This document shows, in pieces, positions 38,005-46,962 of a DNA stretch of 64,000 bases. Source of the DNA: JAEUHM01 sp964538625. Lineage in GTDB: Bacteria > Verrucomicrobiota > Verrucomicrobiia > Verrucomicrobiales > Verrucomicrobiaceae. The position numbers and the translations under genes are program-made. The stretch covers positions 1 to 64,000 of the forward strand of contig CAZIGH010000017.1 in the NCBI GenBank assembly GCA_964538625.1, given 5' to 3'. Numbering within the stretch: position 1 is the first letter of the stretch; the number at the start of each line of letters is the position of its first letter. The notes under the pieces are model-generated. The model was given only the letters and a program-made list of their open reading frames with translations, was not told where the DNA came from and did no database searches.

Positions 38005-40584
38005 CTAAGGTTTGATATGGATCCAGAGGGGTGAGGACCAGGCCATGTTGCCATCCGCCTGCTCGATGCGGAGGTAATAGCGGTTTTCACCGGGGAGTGG
38101 GTTTTCATCCGTCCAAGTGGACGCTACGGAACTGGCTCTGGGCTCGAGGACGTGATGGTTTTGCTCATTGCGGACGATGGTGAGCCGTTTGATGGGCGCG
38201 GTGCCTGCGATGAGGAAGGTGAGTGCGGGTTTGCCGGTAGTGGAAAAGACTTCTCCCATGAGGTGCTCGCCACAGCTTAGTTCCACGAAGATCTTGTCCG
38301 TAGCGGCGCAGGTGCGACGTGCATTGAGGCCAGCGATGATGCCTTCCCGGGTAAAGGCTTCCACGTACACACCGCCAAAGGAGGTGTGCGTGGCGATGTG
38401 GTCACTGGATGCGAAGACTCCGAGCTTGTGCCCTTGGGACAAGGCGGTTTGGTAAGTGCCATGGTTGTAGCCTGGCTTGGCGGGAAAACCGGCATCGAAG
38501 TCGGTGATGGGTGCTGGCGGTTTCGGATGTTCATCACCGGCGAGACGGTGTGGAGTGTATGCTTCCTCTTTGCGTAAGCCGACGGTGGGCTGAGGTGCTC
38601 CCTGTGCTTCATAGCTGACGCGTGCACCCTGAAAGATTTCGACGCTGTTCTCATAGGTGTTGTCGATGCCGTGTTCGTATTTGGTCCAGTCCGTGCCCAT
38701 GCCTGTGCCGCCAGTGTGACTGATAACTGCCACGGGTCGGTTGTGGCGCTTGAGTACGTCCCAGAGTTCCTGCGGCTGGATTTCCTGGATGCCGGGTGCC
38801 ACCGGAAGCTGTTCATTCCACTGTGACTGGCGGTAGATGGCGCGGTTGATGTAAATGATGGGACCGCCTCTTTGTGCGAAGACCACATTCCGATGTCCCC
38901 AGGGGAAGCGCTGCTCACGTTCGTAGGCGTAGAGGGATGTGAACTTGCCCGGTGCGTGAAACAGATCCACCTGCCGCTGCGTGTGCCACCATTCGTAGGG
39001 CGAGTAAATTTTCCCGATGTCGGTGTGGTCCGAGGTGCCGAGGAAGTCCAGTCCCGCGAGATCGTAAGCGTAGCGGTAGTGCTCATTCACGCAGCCGTCG
39101 AAGCCGGTGCGGCAGTTGGAGATGTCTGTGTGCCGGTGAAGATCTCCCCACACAAGGCGGTAGGTTTTTCCACCGATGGTCCAAGTGTGATGTTCGCTCA
39201 GTGGGCGCGGTGGTGTGGGTTCGTTGAGATAAGGTTCTGGTTCGGGAGCTAGGGAGATGGTGGCGTCTGCTTCTTTCGGCAGCTCCTTCCACTCTGCGGA
39301 ATGAGAGATCATGGCAGAGTGAACCTGAGCGATTCCACTGGCCTTCGTCGTCCGTTTGTCGGTGGCCCATGTGACCCAGAGGGCGCCTTTGGGTCCTACG
39401 TGAAGCTCCTCTCTGCGATCCTGCCCCATGGTGGAGTCTGGCAGGGCAGCGGGTTCCGCCCAGGCTCCTGTAGCAGGATCAAAGCGTGCCACTGCTGCCC
39501 GCCAGAAGACTCGTGAGAAGTAGCGGTAGCTTAGCCAGACCTGACCGTCCCCGCGAACGGCTACGCTGGGCACATTCACGGCGAAGCCTGGACTCGGATC
39601 CGGTGCAGGGGTAGGGCGCCCGCGATCTGGTACGGGGACTTCGGTGAAGGTTTCTGCAGCGATGTCGTAACGACCAAGGAGGATGCGCTTCTGCGCATTC
39701 AGGCCCATCGCATCCTCGTGTCCTCGCGAGTCCAGTCCCCATTGTTTCCGCCCGCGCTCCGCTGCTATCCAAAGGCCGCCTTTGCCATCGGCTGCTAGGC
39801 TCGCCCGCGCTTCGTAGTCCGGAGTGTTAGTCAGCAGACGATCTTTCACCAGACCTTCAGGTGTGATGTGAGCAAGGCGTAGGTTGAACTCGCTGCCGCT
39901 GGAGCAGTCATAGACAATCCACGCACCCGCCGCGTCGGAAAAGGCGATTCGCGGCTCCCAGTTTCCACCCTCGCTACTCGTGGAAACACGCACGGCCGAT
40001 GACCAGTTGCCGTCCTTCCAGTACCGCGTCCACACCTGCGACCTGCCGGGGCGAATCTCCTGCCAGGTGACCCAGACGCGTCCTGCGGCATCTGTGCCCG
40101 CATCCGCGAAGCCGCATCCGGCATCTGGATGGGCTGCAATGGGGGTTTCCGCTTCCAGCTTTCCATCGATGAAACGGCGGCCTCGCAGCGCCATGACATC
40201 CGCTTCATTCACTTGGCTCCAGAAGCACCACACGCCGCCGTTTTGATCTGTCGTGATGGCGGGCTGATGCACGACGCCGGGCGAGGAAACGTCTGCTACA
40301 GTGGTCCAGGTGCCGTTTGAAAACTTGGCGAGCTTGAGCGTGTCTGCCCTGTCATCATGCTCCACGAAAGTCATCCACAGTTCCAGCGCCTCAGAGATGG
40401 TGAAATCCGGGAAGTCGCGATGCAACGTGTCGTCCTTGATGATGGTATGCCGCTGAAGTGGCACGGTGCTTTGCGGCTGGACCACCTGCGCACCTTTGGC
40501 CTTGCCTTTGGATTTTGGTGCTGGCGTCTGTGCTGATGCGAACAAGGCGGCGAGCAGCCCTGGAATGAGAAAACGAGACATCAT
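38005..40584 (-). CDS. DUF3604 protein with N-terminal beta-propeller-like part
   Basis: This 859-residue exported protein starts with a short signal (MSRFLIPGLLAALFASAQ). The first half (about residues 45-430) has repeated beta strands with GVWCFWSQ, GRVWVTWQE and GALWVTWATD, which look like propeller blades. The second half is DUF3604, a PHP-like metal-dependent fold: WGDLHRHTDISNCRTG, LDFLGTSDHTD, and VFASSDHIATHTSFGG carry the His/Asp metal ligands. Catalytic activity of DUF3604 is not firmly established. It is divergent from the DUF1080 gene across 87 bp. Two adjacent ATGs (40584 and 40581) are possible starts. Confidence 0.8.
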   Translation of the reverse strand: MMSRFLIPGLLAALFASAQTPAPKSKGKAKGAQVVQPQSTVPLQRHTIIKDDTLHRDFPDFTISEALELWMTFVEHDDRADTLKLAKFSNGTWTTVADVSSPGVVHQPAITTDQNGGVWCFWSQVNEADVMALRGRRFIDGKLEAETPIAAHPDAGCGFADAGTDAAGRVWVTWQEIRPGRSQVWTRYWKDGNWSSAVRVSTSSEGGNWEPRIAFSDAAGAWIVYDCSSGSEFNLRLAHITPEGLVKDRLLTNTPDYEARASLAADGKGGLWIAAERGRKQWGLDSRGHEDAMGLNAQKRILLGRYDIAAETFTEVPVPDRGRPTPAPDPSPGFAVNVPSVAVRGDGQVWLSYRYFSRVFWRAAVARFDPATGAWAEPAALPDSTMGQDRREELHVGPKGALWVTWATDKRTTKASGIAQVHSAMISHSAEWKELPKEADATISLAPEPEPYLNEPTPPRPLSEHHTWTIGGKTYRLVWGDLHRHTDISNCRTGFDGCVNEHYRYAYDLAGLDFLGTSDHTDIGKIYSPYEWWHTQRQVDLFHAPGKFTSLYAYEREQRFPWGHRNVVFAQRGGPIIYINRAIYRQSQWNEQLPVAPGIQEIQPQELWDVLKRHNRPVAVISHTGGTGMGTDWTKYEHGIDNTYENSVEIFQGARVSYEAQGAPQPTVGLRKEEAYTPHRLAGDEHPKPPAPITDFDAGFPAKPGYNHGTYQTALSQGHKLGVFASSDHIATHTSFGGVYVEAFTREGIIAGLNARRTCAATDKIFVELSCGEHLMGEVFSTTGKPALTFLIAGTAPIKRLTIVRNEQNHHVLEPRASSVASTWTDENPLPGENRYYLRIEQADGNMAWSSPLWIHIKP

Positions 40585-40671
40585 TCGCTGACAACGCAGC
40601 CATGACGCGCAGCTTTCCATTTGCTTGCCTTGCAGGAAACGGTTCTGGGTGACGTTTTCGATGGTCTCACT

Positions 40672-41337
40672 ATGAAAACACTTATCGCTCTTCTTTTGTT
40701 TCCGCTGTCAGTGCTGGCTGATGAATCTGCCTGGACTGATCTGTTCAATGGCAAGGATTTCACCGGTTGGTCGCAGCACAGTGGTAAGGCGGAGTATCGT
40801 GTGGAGGATGGCTGTGTGGTGGGCAAGACCGTGGTCGGCACGGGAAACTCCTTTATGTGCACGACGCAGGAATACGGTGATTTCATTCTGGAGTTCGAGT
40901 TCAAGGTGCCAGAGGGGATGAACTCCGGTGTGCAGTTCCGCAGTCTCATCTCGGCTGGGGAGACCGAGGTAGAGATCAATGGCAAAAAGAAGAAGTTCGC
41001 TGCGGATCGTGTCTATGGCTACCAGTTCGAGATAGATCCGAGTCCACGGGCCTATACTGGCGGTGTGTATGATGAGGCACGTCGTGGCTGGCTGAAGGAC
41101 CTCAAGGACAATGAAGCAGCGCGGAATGCCTTCAAGCCGGGGGAGTGGAACCAGGGCCGCATCGAGTGCCGAGGTGACAGCATCAAGACCTTCATCAATG
41201 GCGTGAACGCGGTGGACATCAAAGACTCCATGACGACGAGGGGCATCATCGCGCTGCAAGTGCATGGCATCGGCAAAAACGCAGAGCCGGGCACGGAGGT
41301 CCGGTGGAGGAACATTCGTATCCAGGAGCTGAAGTAA
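40672..41337 (+). CDS. DUF1080 (3-keto-disaccharide hydrolase-like) exported protein
   Basis: This 221-residue protein has a signal peptide (KTLIALLLFPLSVLADE) and a single DUF1080 concanavalin-like beta-sandwich: WTDLFNGKDFTGWSQ at the start, then DFILEFEFKVPEGMNSGVQF and the final GTEVRWRNIRIQELK. Family members occur in great number in PVC bacteria; some are reported as 3-keto-glycoside hydrolases or lyases, fitting a neighbourhood with FAD oxidoreductases that could make 3-keto sugars. No enzyme of that pathway is directly adjacent. It converges with a sulfatase, 35 nt between stops. Confidence 0.88.
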   Translation: MKTLIALLLFPLSVLADESAWTDLFNGKDFTGWSQHSGKAEYRVEDGCVVGKTVVGTGNSFMCTTQEYGDFILEFEFKVPEGMNSGVQFRSLISAGETEVEINGKKKKFAADRVYGYQFEIDPSPRAYTGGVYDEARRGWLKDLKDNEAARNAFKPGEWNQGRIECRGDSIKTFINGVNAVDIKDSMTTRGIIALQVHGIGKNAEPGTEVRWRNIRIQELK

Positions 41338-41372
41338 ACTGCTTAAGAACCTCTCAAGACCAGCAAAAGCGG

Positions 41373-42785
41373 CTATGGTCCTGCGGGGTGGAGGTGCTCT
41401 CCACGTTTGGCGGCTTGGTGTGCCTGGTGGGTATCAAGCAAAACCCCAGGATCGGCCTGCGAGGTCAGCCAGCGGTCCAGCTCGGCGGATAGTGAGGCCT
41501 TGATGTCGGCGTGAGCGGGATCCGCTGCCAAGTTGTTCATTTCGGCGGGGTCTGCGGCGGTGTGATACAGTTCCTCCGCCGGTCGGCGCATGTAACGTTT
41601 GACGAGTTGGTAGGTGCGTGGGTGATCGAAGGCGGTGGCCATCCATGAAGACCAGTAGGCATTGTGAATGGTGGCACCGCCGAGGAGGCCCATGAGGTGT
41701 TTTTCGATGAAGATCTCCTCTGGCAGGAGATTTCGGATGTAACGCCATTCCCCATTGCTCACGCTCCTCACGGGGTAAGCAGGCCCTTCTGGTATGTTGT
41801 TGTGAGCGGCGTAGGCGTAGCTGCGGTGCATGTGGGTTTCTCCACGCAGTACGGCAGCAAAGCTGCTGCCATCGAAGCGGTGATCCGTCTTTATTCCTGC
41901 TAGTTCCAGAAGAGTAGGAAGCACGTCGGCATACTGCACCAGCGCATCGGTGCGGGTGCCGGGGGAGATTTTGCCAGGCCAGCGGGCGACGAGCGCGGTG
42001 TGGAGCCCGGTATCCCAGCAGGTCCATTTGTTGCCGGGAAACTGAGAGCCCTGCTCGCTCGTGAAGAGGACGAGCGTACTGTCTGCCGCACCTGCCTCGG
42101 TTAGCGTGGTCAGGATTTGTCCCACTTGCGCATCCATGTAGCTGACCTCGGCGAGGTAAGCGGAGAAGTCTTCGCGCGTCTTAGGGGTATCTGCCAGGTT
42201 CGGGGGAAGCTTGAGCTTGCGTGGTGGATAAGGTGTGCGGTCGCCCATGACCCATGGGACATGGGGCTCGGTGAGGCCGACGACGAGACAGAAGGGCTGT
42301 CCCTGGTCCCGTTGAATGAACTCCTTCACGCCAGCTAGGTCATGTGGTTGAGTGGGATTGCGCACGGCGTTGGCATCAAATCCCGGCACATCTTCAAAAG
42401 GGAAACACTCCTGCGGCGTGACGTGGACTTTGCCAGCGATGCCTACCCTGTAGCCCGCGGGTGCTAGGTGATGAGGAAGGCTTTTGGTTCCGGGGCGGCT
42501 GGCGCTGTGGTTCCAGGCACAGCCGTTGCGCATGGGAAACAGCCCGGTGTAAAGTTCCGCACGGCAGGGCTGGCACATGGCGGCGCTGACGTAAGCTCGG
42601 TTGAAGGTGAGTCCCGTGCTGGAGAGCTTGTCAAGATGGGGAGTGTGAGCATTGGTGCCGCCATACATAGGCAGGTCGCTGAAGGTGCAGTCATCTGCCA
42701 GGATGATGAGGAAGTTCGGGCGCGGGGTGTCTGCAAGGCAGCTTGCAGCCAGCAGGGTGAAAAGGAGTGCGACGGTGCGTAGCAT
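41373..42785 (-). CDS. Exported sulfatase, CxPCR variant
   Basis: This 470-residue arylsulfatase-superfamily protein has a signal peptide (LRTVALLFTLLAASCLAD). Metal ligands are in PNFLIILADDCTFSDLP. The formylglycine motif is C71-Q-P-C-R75 in MCQPCRAELYTG: it keeps Cys, Pro and Arg but has Cys instead of the usual Ser at position 4. Later blocks are VGIAGKVHVTP, VGLTEPHVPWVMGD and LVLFTSEQGSQFPGNKW. It would remove sulfate from a glycan after activation by a formylglycine-generating enzyme, which is not in this window. It is the last gene of the minus-strand run, 86 nt after rnhA. Confidence 0.92.
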   Translation of the reverse strand: MLRTVALLFTLLAASCLADTPRPNFLIILADDCTFSDLPMYGGTNAHTPHLDKLSSTGLTFNRAYVSAAMCQPCRAELYTGLFPMRNGCAWNHSASRPGTKSLPHHLAPAGYRVGIAGKVHVTPQECFPFEDVPGFDANAVRNPTQPHDLAGVKEFIQRDQGQPFCLVVGLTEPHVPWVMGDRTPYPPRKLKLPPNLADTPKTREDFSAYLAEVSYMDAQVGQILTTLTEAGAADSTLVLFTSEQGSQFPGNKWTCWDTGLHTALVARWPGKISPGTRTDALVQYADVLPTLLELAGIKTDHRFDGSSFAAVLRGETHMHRSYAYAAHNNIPEGPAYPVRSVSNGEWRYIRNLLPEEIFIEKHLMGLLGGATIHNAYWSSWMATAFDHPRTYQLVKRYMRRPAEELYHTAADPAEMNNLAADPAHADIKASLSAELDRWLTSQADPGVLLDTHQAHQAAKRGEHLHPAGP

Positions 42786-42871
42786 GGGTGGTATTACGAA
42801 TGCAAACGTTGGTGACCAGGCAGGTTTTCGCCGCTCCTGCACGTGGGGCTATCCGAACCACACACCTGTGG

Positions 42872-43363
42872 TCAACCTGCTGCCTTGAATGCCTTGAGCG
42901 CCGTCTGCAGCTCTCCTCGGGAGGTGGTGGCGCGGAGTTTTGAGATGGCTTCTGCTGCCAAGGTGTCGCAGCGCTCATTGTCCGCATCACCGGCGTGGCC
43001 TTTCACCCATTTCCAGGTGATCTGGTGCGGAGCGGAGGCGGCATCCAGAGCCTGCCAGAGATCAGCGTTTTTCACTGGTTGCTTGGTGGAGGTCTTCCAG
43101 CCTTTGGCCTTCCAGCCAGTGATCCACTCGCTGATGCCTTTGCGCAGATACTGGGAGTCGGTATGGAAATCAATGCGACAGGCTTGCTTGAGAGAGCGCA
43201 AGGCTTGAATGGCCGCCTGAAGCTCCATGCGGTTGTTCGTGGTGGCTGGCACGGCACCGCTGATTTCTTTCACATGAGGGCCGTAACGCAGCACGGCGGC
43301 CCATGCTCCGGGGCCTGGGTTGCCTTGGCAGCCCCCGTCACTGTGGATGATCACGTGTTTCAA
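42872..43363 (-). CDS. rnhA: Ribonuclease HI
   Basis: This 163-residue enzyme cuts RNA in RNA-DNA hybrids. The four acidic catalytic residues are present: Asp in IIHSDGGCQGNPGPGAWAAV, Glu in NNRMELQAAIQAL, Asp in FHTDSQYL, and Asp in DNERCDTLAAEA; KWVKGHAGD holds the active-site His. The start codon is TTG at 43363, overlapping the aminotransferase stop in TTGA. The next in-frame start (GTG 43354) would leave a shorter N terminus. The coupling suggests it is translated from the same mRNA as the aminotransferase gene. About 20 extra residues follow the usual C terminus. Confidence 0.94.
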   Translation of the reverse strand: MKHVIIHSDGGCQGNPGPGAWAAVLRYGPHVKEISGAVPATTNNRMELQAAIQALRSLKQACRIDFHTDSQYLRKGISEWITGWKAKGWKTSTKQPVKNADLWQALDAASAPHQITWKWVKGHAGDADNERCDTLAAEAISKLRATTSRGELQTALKAFKAAG

Positions 43364-44529
43364 TGTAGTCTGGCGAGCACGTGCTCGATTTCGCTGAAGG
43401 TATTGTAAAAGTGCGGGCTGAAGCGGAGATAACTCGTGCCTGCGCGGTCAAAACGATGTGAGACGATGATCCGTTCTTCAGCGAGTCTTGCGAACAATGC
43501 GCTCATGGCTTGCTCAGATGTTTTACGCGGGCGGGCGGTGACGATGCCACTTGGCAGGCAACCGGGCGCGATGGGCAGCACTTCCCACCCTATGGACTCC
43601 AGCCCTGCGGTGAAGTGCTGGCGAAGGGAGAGAAGTTGGTCGCTGATGTTGGCCACTCCTGCCTCAAGAAGGAGTTCGATGCCGGCCTTCATGCCGAGAA
43701 TGCCCGCCATGTTCATAGCTCCTGGTTCGAACCGGCGGCCACCGTTTTCAAAGCTGATGGCTTGTTGCGCGATGAAGTTGGGGCTGCGCACGTTCCATGA
43801 GCCAAGCAGCGCGGGGCGCACTTGGTCGTGAAGGGATTCCTTCACATAAACGATGCCGGCGCTCATGGGGCCGAGCATCCACTTATGCGAGTCTGCGCTG
43901 AGGAAGTCCACATGCTCCACGAGTGTCTCAAACGCACCGACGGTCTGAATGGCGTCCAAGCAGAAGTAGATGCCGCGCTCCCGCAACATGCGACCTATGA
44001 CCTCGATCTGGATTCGGTTCCCGCTGAGAAAGTGGCAACTGGCCAGAGCGACGAGCCTGGTCTTTGGAGTGAGCACTCTCTCCACCACTTCAGGGGTGAT
44101 GCCGCCGAGTTGTGCGGGTTCCAGATAGCGTACGTGGACGCCTCGGCGTTCCAGCTCCATCCACGGGTAAACGTTGGCCGGGTAGTCGTCCAGGTAGCAG
44201 ACCACCTCATCCCCCTGCTGCCAGGGAAGGCCGAGAGAGATGAGATTCAAGCCAACCGATGTGGGACCGAGCAGGGCGATCTCATGGGCCTTTGCGCCGA
44301 TAAGCTTGGCAGCCAGAACGCGTGTCTCAGTGACGGCGCGCCAGGCTTCTGTGTATTCCTGGTGCCGGAGGCAGCTCTGCTCCAGATAGTCCTGCATGGT
44401 GCGTACGACACGACGTGGAAGGATGGTCACGCCGGCGTGAGCCATGAACACGCTCTCCGCGCACACAGGAAACTCCTTCTGGCGGAGGTCTTCGTCTTGC
44501 TGAAGATGGGCTACGAGTGACATGGGCAT
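43360..44529 (-). CDS. Class V aminotransferase (cysteine desulfurase-like fold)
   Basis: This 389-residue PLP enzyme has the pyridoxal lysine in SADSHKWMLGPMSAGIVYVK, the phosphate-contact region in LLGPTSVGLNLISLGLPW, and CLDAIQTVGAFETLVEHVDF before the lysine. These features fit the aminotransferase class V / isopenicillin epimerase-like group. The loop cysteine typical of SufS or IscS is not evident, so cysteine desulfurase activity is doubtful and the substrate is unknown. It starts 4 nt after proC and overlaps rnhA, so it is part of a tight operon. Confidence 0.85.
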   Translation of the reverse strand: MPMSLVAHLQQDEDLRQKEFPVCAESVFMAHAGVTILPRRVVRTMQDYLEQSCLRHQEYTEAWRAVTETRVLAAKLIGAKAHEIALLGPTSVGLNLISLGLPWQQGDEVVCYLDDYPANVYPWMELERRGVHVRYLEPAQLGGITPEVVERVLTPKTRLVALASCHFLSGNRIQIEVIGRMLRERGIYFCLDAIQTVGAFETLVEHVDFLSADSHKWMLGPMSAGIVYVKESLHDQVRPALLGSWNVRSPNFIAQQAISFENGGRRFEPGAMNMAGILGMKAGIELLLEAGVANISDQLLSLRQHFTAGLESIGWEVLPIAPGCLPSGIVTARPRKTSEQAMSALFARLAEERIIVSHRFDRAGTSYLRFSPHFYNTFSEIEHVLARLH

Positions 44530-44533
44530 CAGC

Positions 44534-45337
44534 TCACTTGCGGCCCAGCTCCTGGGCGCGTTCGGTGGCTGCTCTCACCGCTTGCATGAGGGCAAAGCGC
44601 AGCCCGTTAGCTTCCAGTTGCTCCAGCCCGGCGATGGTGGTGCCTCCCGGGCTGGTGACTTCATCTCGCAGAGTGCCGGTGTGTTTGCCAGTCTCTAACA
44701 CCATTTTGGCGGCGCCGATGAGAGTCTGGGCTGCCAGTCTCACGGCAGTGGCGCGTGGTAGGCCCATGAGCACGCCGCCATCTGCCAGTGCCTCTATGAT
44801 GGCGTATCCGTAGGCGGGTCCGCTGCCGCTCAGGCCGGTGACGGCATCCAAAAGTTTCTCCGGCACTTCGTCCACGATACCTACCGCACCGAGGATGGTG
44901 CGGGCGGTGGTGGCGTCCTCCTCCGTGGCCTTGCTTCCGCGTGAAAAGGCAGCCGCTCCGGCCCCAACGAGTGCCGGTGTGTTGGGCATGGAGCGGATGA
45001 CGCGCTGCGAACCGCCAAGCCAGTTCTCCAGGTCCGCGAGCGTAAGCCCAGCGGCGATGGACAGGAACAGGCGGCTCCCTGGCTGTGATGCCACGCTCTG
45101 GCAGAGGCCCTTCATGTCGCCGGGCTTGACGGCGAGAATGACCACGTCCGCAGTCTTGACGGCAGCCTCGGCCGTGGGGGTGATGCTGGCCCGGCCGCCG
45201 AGGGCTTGTTTCAGTGCCTCAGCAGCGGGTGCATGCACATCGCTGAGAAAAAACGATGCGTCCCCAGGAAGCGCAGCGGCCACTCCCTTCAGGAGTGCGC
45301 TACCCATCTTACCACATCCAATAAGTGCCAACTTCAT
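44534..45337 (-). CDS. proC: Pyrroline-5-carboxylate reductase
   Basis: This 267-residue enzyme makes the last step of proline synthesis using NAD(P)H. The Rossmann N terminus is KLALIGCGKMGSALLKGVAA; VILAVKPGDMKGLCQSV and RVIRSMPNTPALVGAGAAAF follow. The dimerisation helices carry the proC signature GSGPAYGYAIIEALADGGVL and PRATAVRLAAQTLIGAAKMV, ending SPGGTTIAGLEQLEANGLR. Length is normal. It lies between a sulfatase (63 nt upstream) and an aminotransferase (4 nt downstream) on the same strand, an odd place for a housekeeping gene. Confidence 0.96.
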   Translation of the reverse strand: MKLALIGCGKMGSALLKGVAAALPGDASFFLSDVHAPAAEALKQALGGRASITPTAEAAVKTADVVILAVKPGDMKGLCQSVASQPGSRLFLSIAAGLTLADLENWLGGSQRVIRSMPNTPALVGAGAAAFSRGSKATEEDATTARTILGAVGIVDEVPEKLLDAVTGLSGSGPAYGYAIIEALADGGVLMGLPRATAVRLAAQTLIGAAKMVLETGKHTGTLRDEVTSPGGTTIAGLEQLEANGLRFALMQAVRAATERAQELGRK

Positions 45338-45400
45338 GCTCGGAAGAAACGCCGGGGCTGGCCTGGTGGCAATGACGAATGCGGATTCTTGTTCAGCAGG

Positions 45401-46957
45401 TCACGGCTTCAGAGGTTCTTTCTCGAAGTCGGTGGGCTCCACCCAGCCTGCTTTCACGTTTTGTCCTTTCATGAACTTTTCATAAAAGCCTGCTCCGTTG
45501 GTGGCCGGATATTCGTCAAACACTTTGCCGTTCCCAAACATGCGCGGATCACCCTGAGCTTTGAGCAGGCTTTCCATTCTGTCCCTGAGCTGGCTGGTGG
45601 TCAGTTGATGAACGGATTCTCCGGCGAGGTTCTGCGCACAGTGTGGATCCACGGTCAGATCATAGAACTCCTCTGCGGGACGCATCCCGAAGTTCAGCTT
45701 CCAGAACTTGTCCGCACGGTCCTTGCGACCGCGTTCCAGAATGAGGGTTTTGGTAGGGCTGCCGTCGGTGTCCAGGTAACCTGTTTCAGGATTGCCTGCC
45801 GGCCAGCGTGTGGGCTCGTAGTTCTTCAGATAGAGGTGCTCCGCCGTGACGATGCCACGGATGGGATAACCCCAGTCGTGGGGGCGTCCCACGTCGGTGC
45901 GTTCTTTACCGATGAGGGTGTGGTCCCGCTCTGGGATGATGCGCCCAGACTTGTCTGACTCCAGGATGGGGCGCCAGCTCTTCCCCGTCACTGGCAACAT
46001 GCCGCTCTCTGCCTGCGAGACGCCTGCGTAGTCCAGCAGGGTGGGAGCCAAGTCGGTGAAATCCACGAAGTCCGAAACGATACGTCCAGGGTGCTTGATG
46101 CCGGCAGGATACCGCACGGCGAGGGGCACGTGATTGCTGTCCATGTAGGCGTATCCTTTGCAACGTGGGAAGGGCATGCCGTGGTCTGCGGTGACGATGA
46201 TGAGTGTGTTCTCCAGCAGTCCGCGCTTCTCCAGCTCGGCGATCATTCGGCCCAGATGCCTGTCCGTATGCTCTACCTCGAAGGCGTAATCTAGCATATC
46301 ATGGCGGACCACTTCGTCATCTGGCCAGTAGTCAGGCACTTCAGGAATGTCGGAGAGCTTCTTGCCGCCTTTAGTGACTCCAGACTGGTATTCGTAGCCA
46401 CGGTGAGGTTCCAGACTTCCATACCAGAAGCACCAGGGCTTGTCTGCGGGAGCGGCGTCGAGAAAGTCGGTGAAGTTGCCGGCGTAATCATTGTTGGTCA
46501 TGCCCGATGCGGGCGGGGGTGCCTTGCGGTTGTTGTAGGGGATGCCAGTGATCTGACGGGGCTTTCCTTCGGCGTCATTGGCTATTCCTGGACCCCAGCC
46601 TTTTCCCGTGATGCCTACGTTCCATCCTTTGTCCATGAGGACCTCTGGCCAGCTTTTGAGCTTTGCGGGAAAGTATGCCATGTGGTTGCCTGCCTCTTCG
46701 TTCTGCCAAGCATGACGGCCTGTAAGCACGATGGCGCGCGAGGGGGCACACTTGGCTACGGGTGTGTAAGCATTGGTAAAAAGTACGCCCTCTTTTGCTA
46801 TGCGGTCAAACGCTGGCGTCTGGACCCAGGTGGTGCCATAAACGCCTGCATGAGCGCCCCAGTCATCTGCGATAGCGAAGAGGATGTTTGGAGGCGCGGC
46901 TGCGAAGGCACTACCGGAGAAGATGGCGAGGAATGCGAGAACCTTTTTCATGTTCAT
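45401..46957 (-). CDS. Exported sulfatase (heparan N-sulfatase-like)
   Basis: This 518-residue sulfatase has a signal peptide (KKVLAFLAIFSGSAFA) and a canonical formylglycine motif C70-A-P-S-R74 (AKCAPSRAIVLTGRHAWQNE). Metal-site blocks are PPNILFAIADDWGAHAGVY and IIVTADHGMPFPRCKGYAYM. The DDWGAHAGVYG opening and FWYGSLEPHRGYE are like the N-sulfoglucosamine sulfohydrolase group, so a glycosaminoglycan-like substrate is possible. ATG 46957 (or 46951) starts 5 nt after the preceding sulfatase's stop; the frame extends only to a TTG at 46966. These two sulfatases are almost certainly co-expressed. Confidence 0.93.
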   Translation of the reverse strand: MNMKKVLAFLAIFSGSAFAAAPPNILFAIADDWGAHAGVYGTTWVQTPAFDRIAKEGVLFTNAYTPVAKCAPSRAIVLTGRHAWQNEEAGNHMAYFPAKLKSWPEVLMDKGWNVGITGKGWGPGIANDAEGKPRQITGIPYNNRKAPPPASGMTNNDYAGNFTDFLDAAPADKPWCFWYGSLEPHRGYEYQSGVTKGGKKLSDIPEVPDYWPDDEVVRHDMLDYAFEVEHTDRHLGRMIAELEKRGLLENTLIIVTADHGMPFPRCKGYAYMDSNHVPLAVRYPAGIKHPGRIVSDFVDFTDLAPTLLDYAGVSQAESGMLPVTGKSWRPILESDKSGRIIPERDHTLIGKERTDVGRPHDWGYPIRGIVTAEHLYLKNYEPTRWPAGNPETGYLDTDGSPTKTLILERGRKDRADKFWKLNFGMRPAEEFYDLTVDPHCAQNLAGESVHQLTTSQLRDRMESLLKAQGDPRMFGNGKVFDEYPATNGAGFYEKFMKGQNVKAGWVEPTDFEKEPLKP

Positions 46958-46962
46958 CTGTA

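Noticed and set aside
43360..44529. Cysteine desulfurase (SufS/IscS) assignment
   Set aside because: The class V fold and PLP lysine are present, but no catalytic loop cysteine is evident and no suf/isc genes are nearby.
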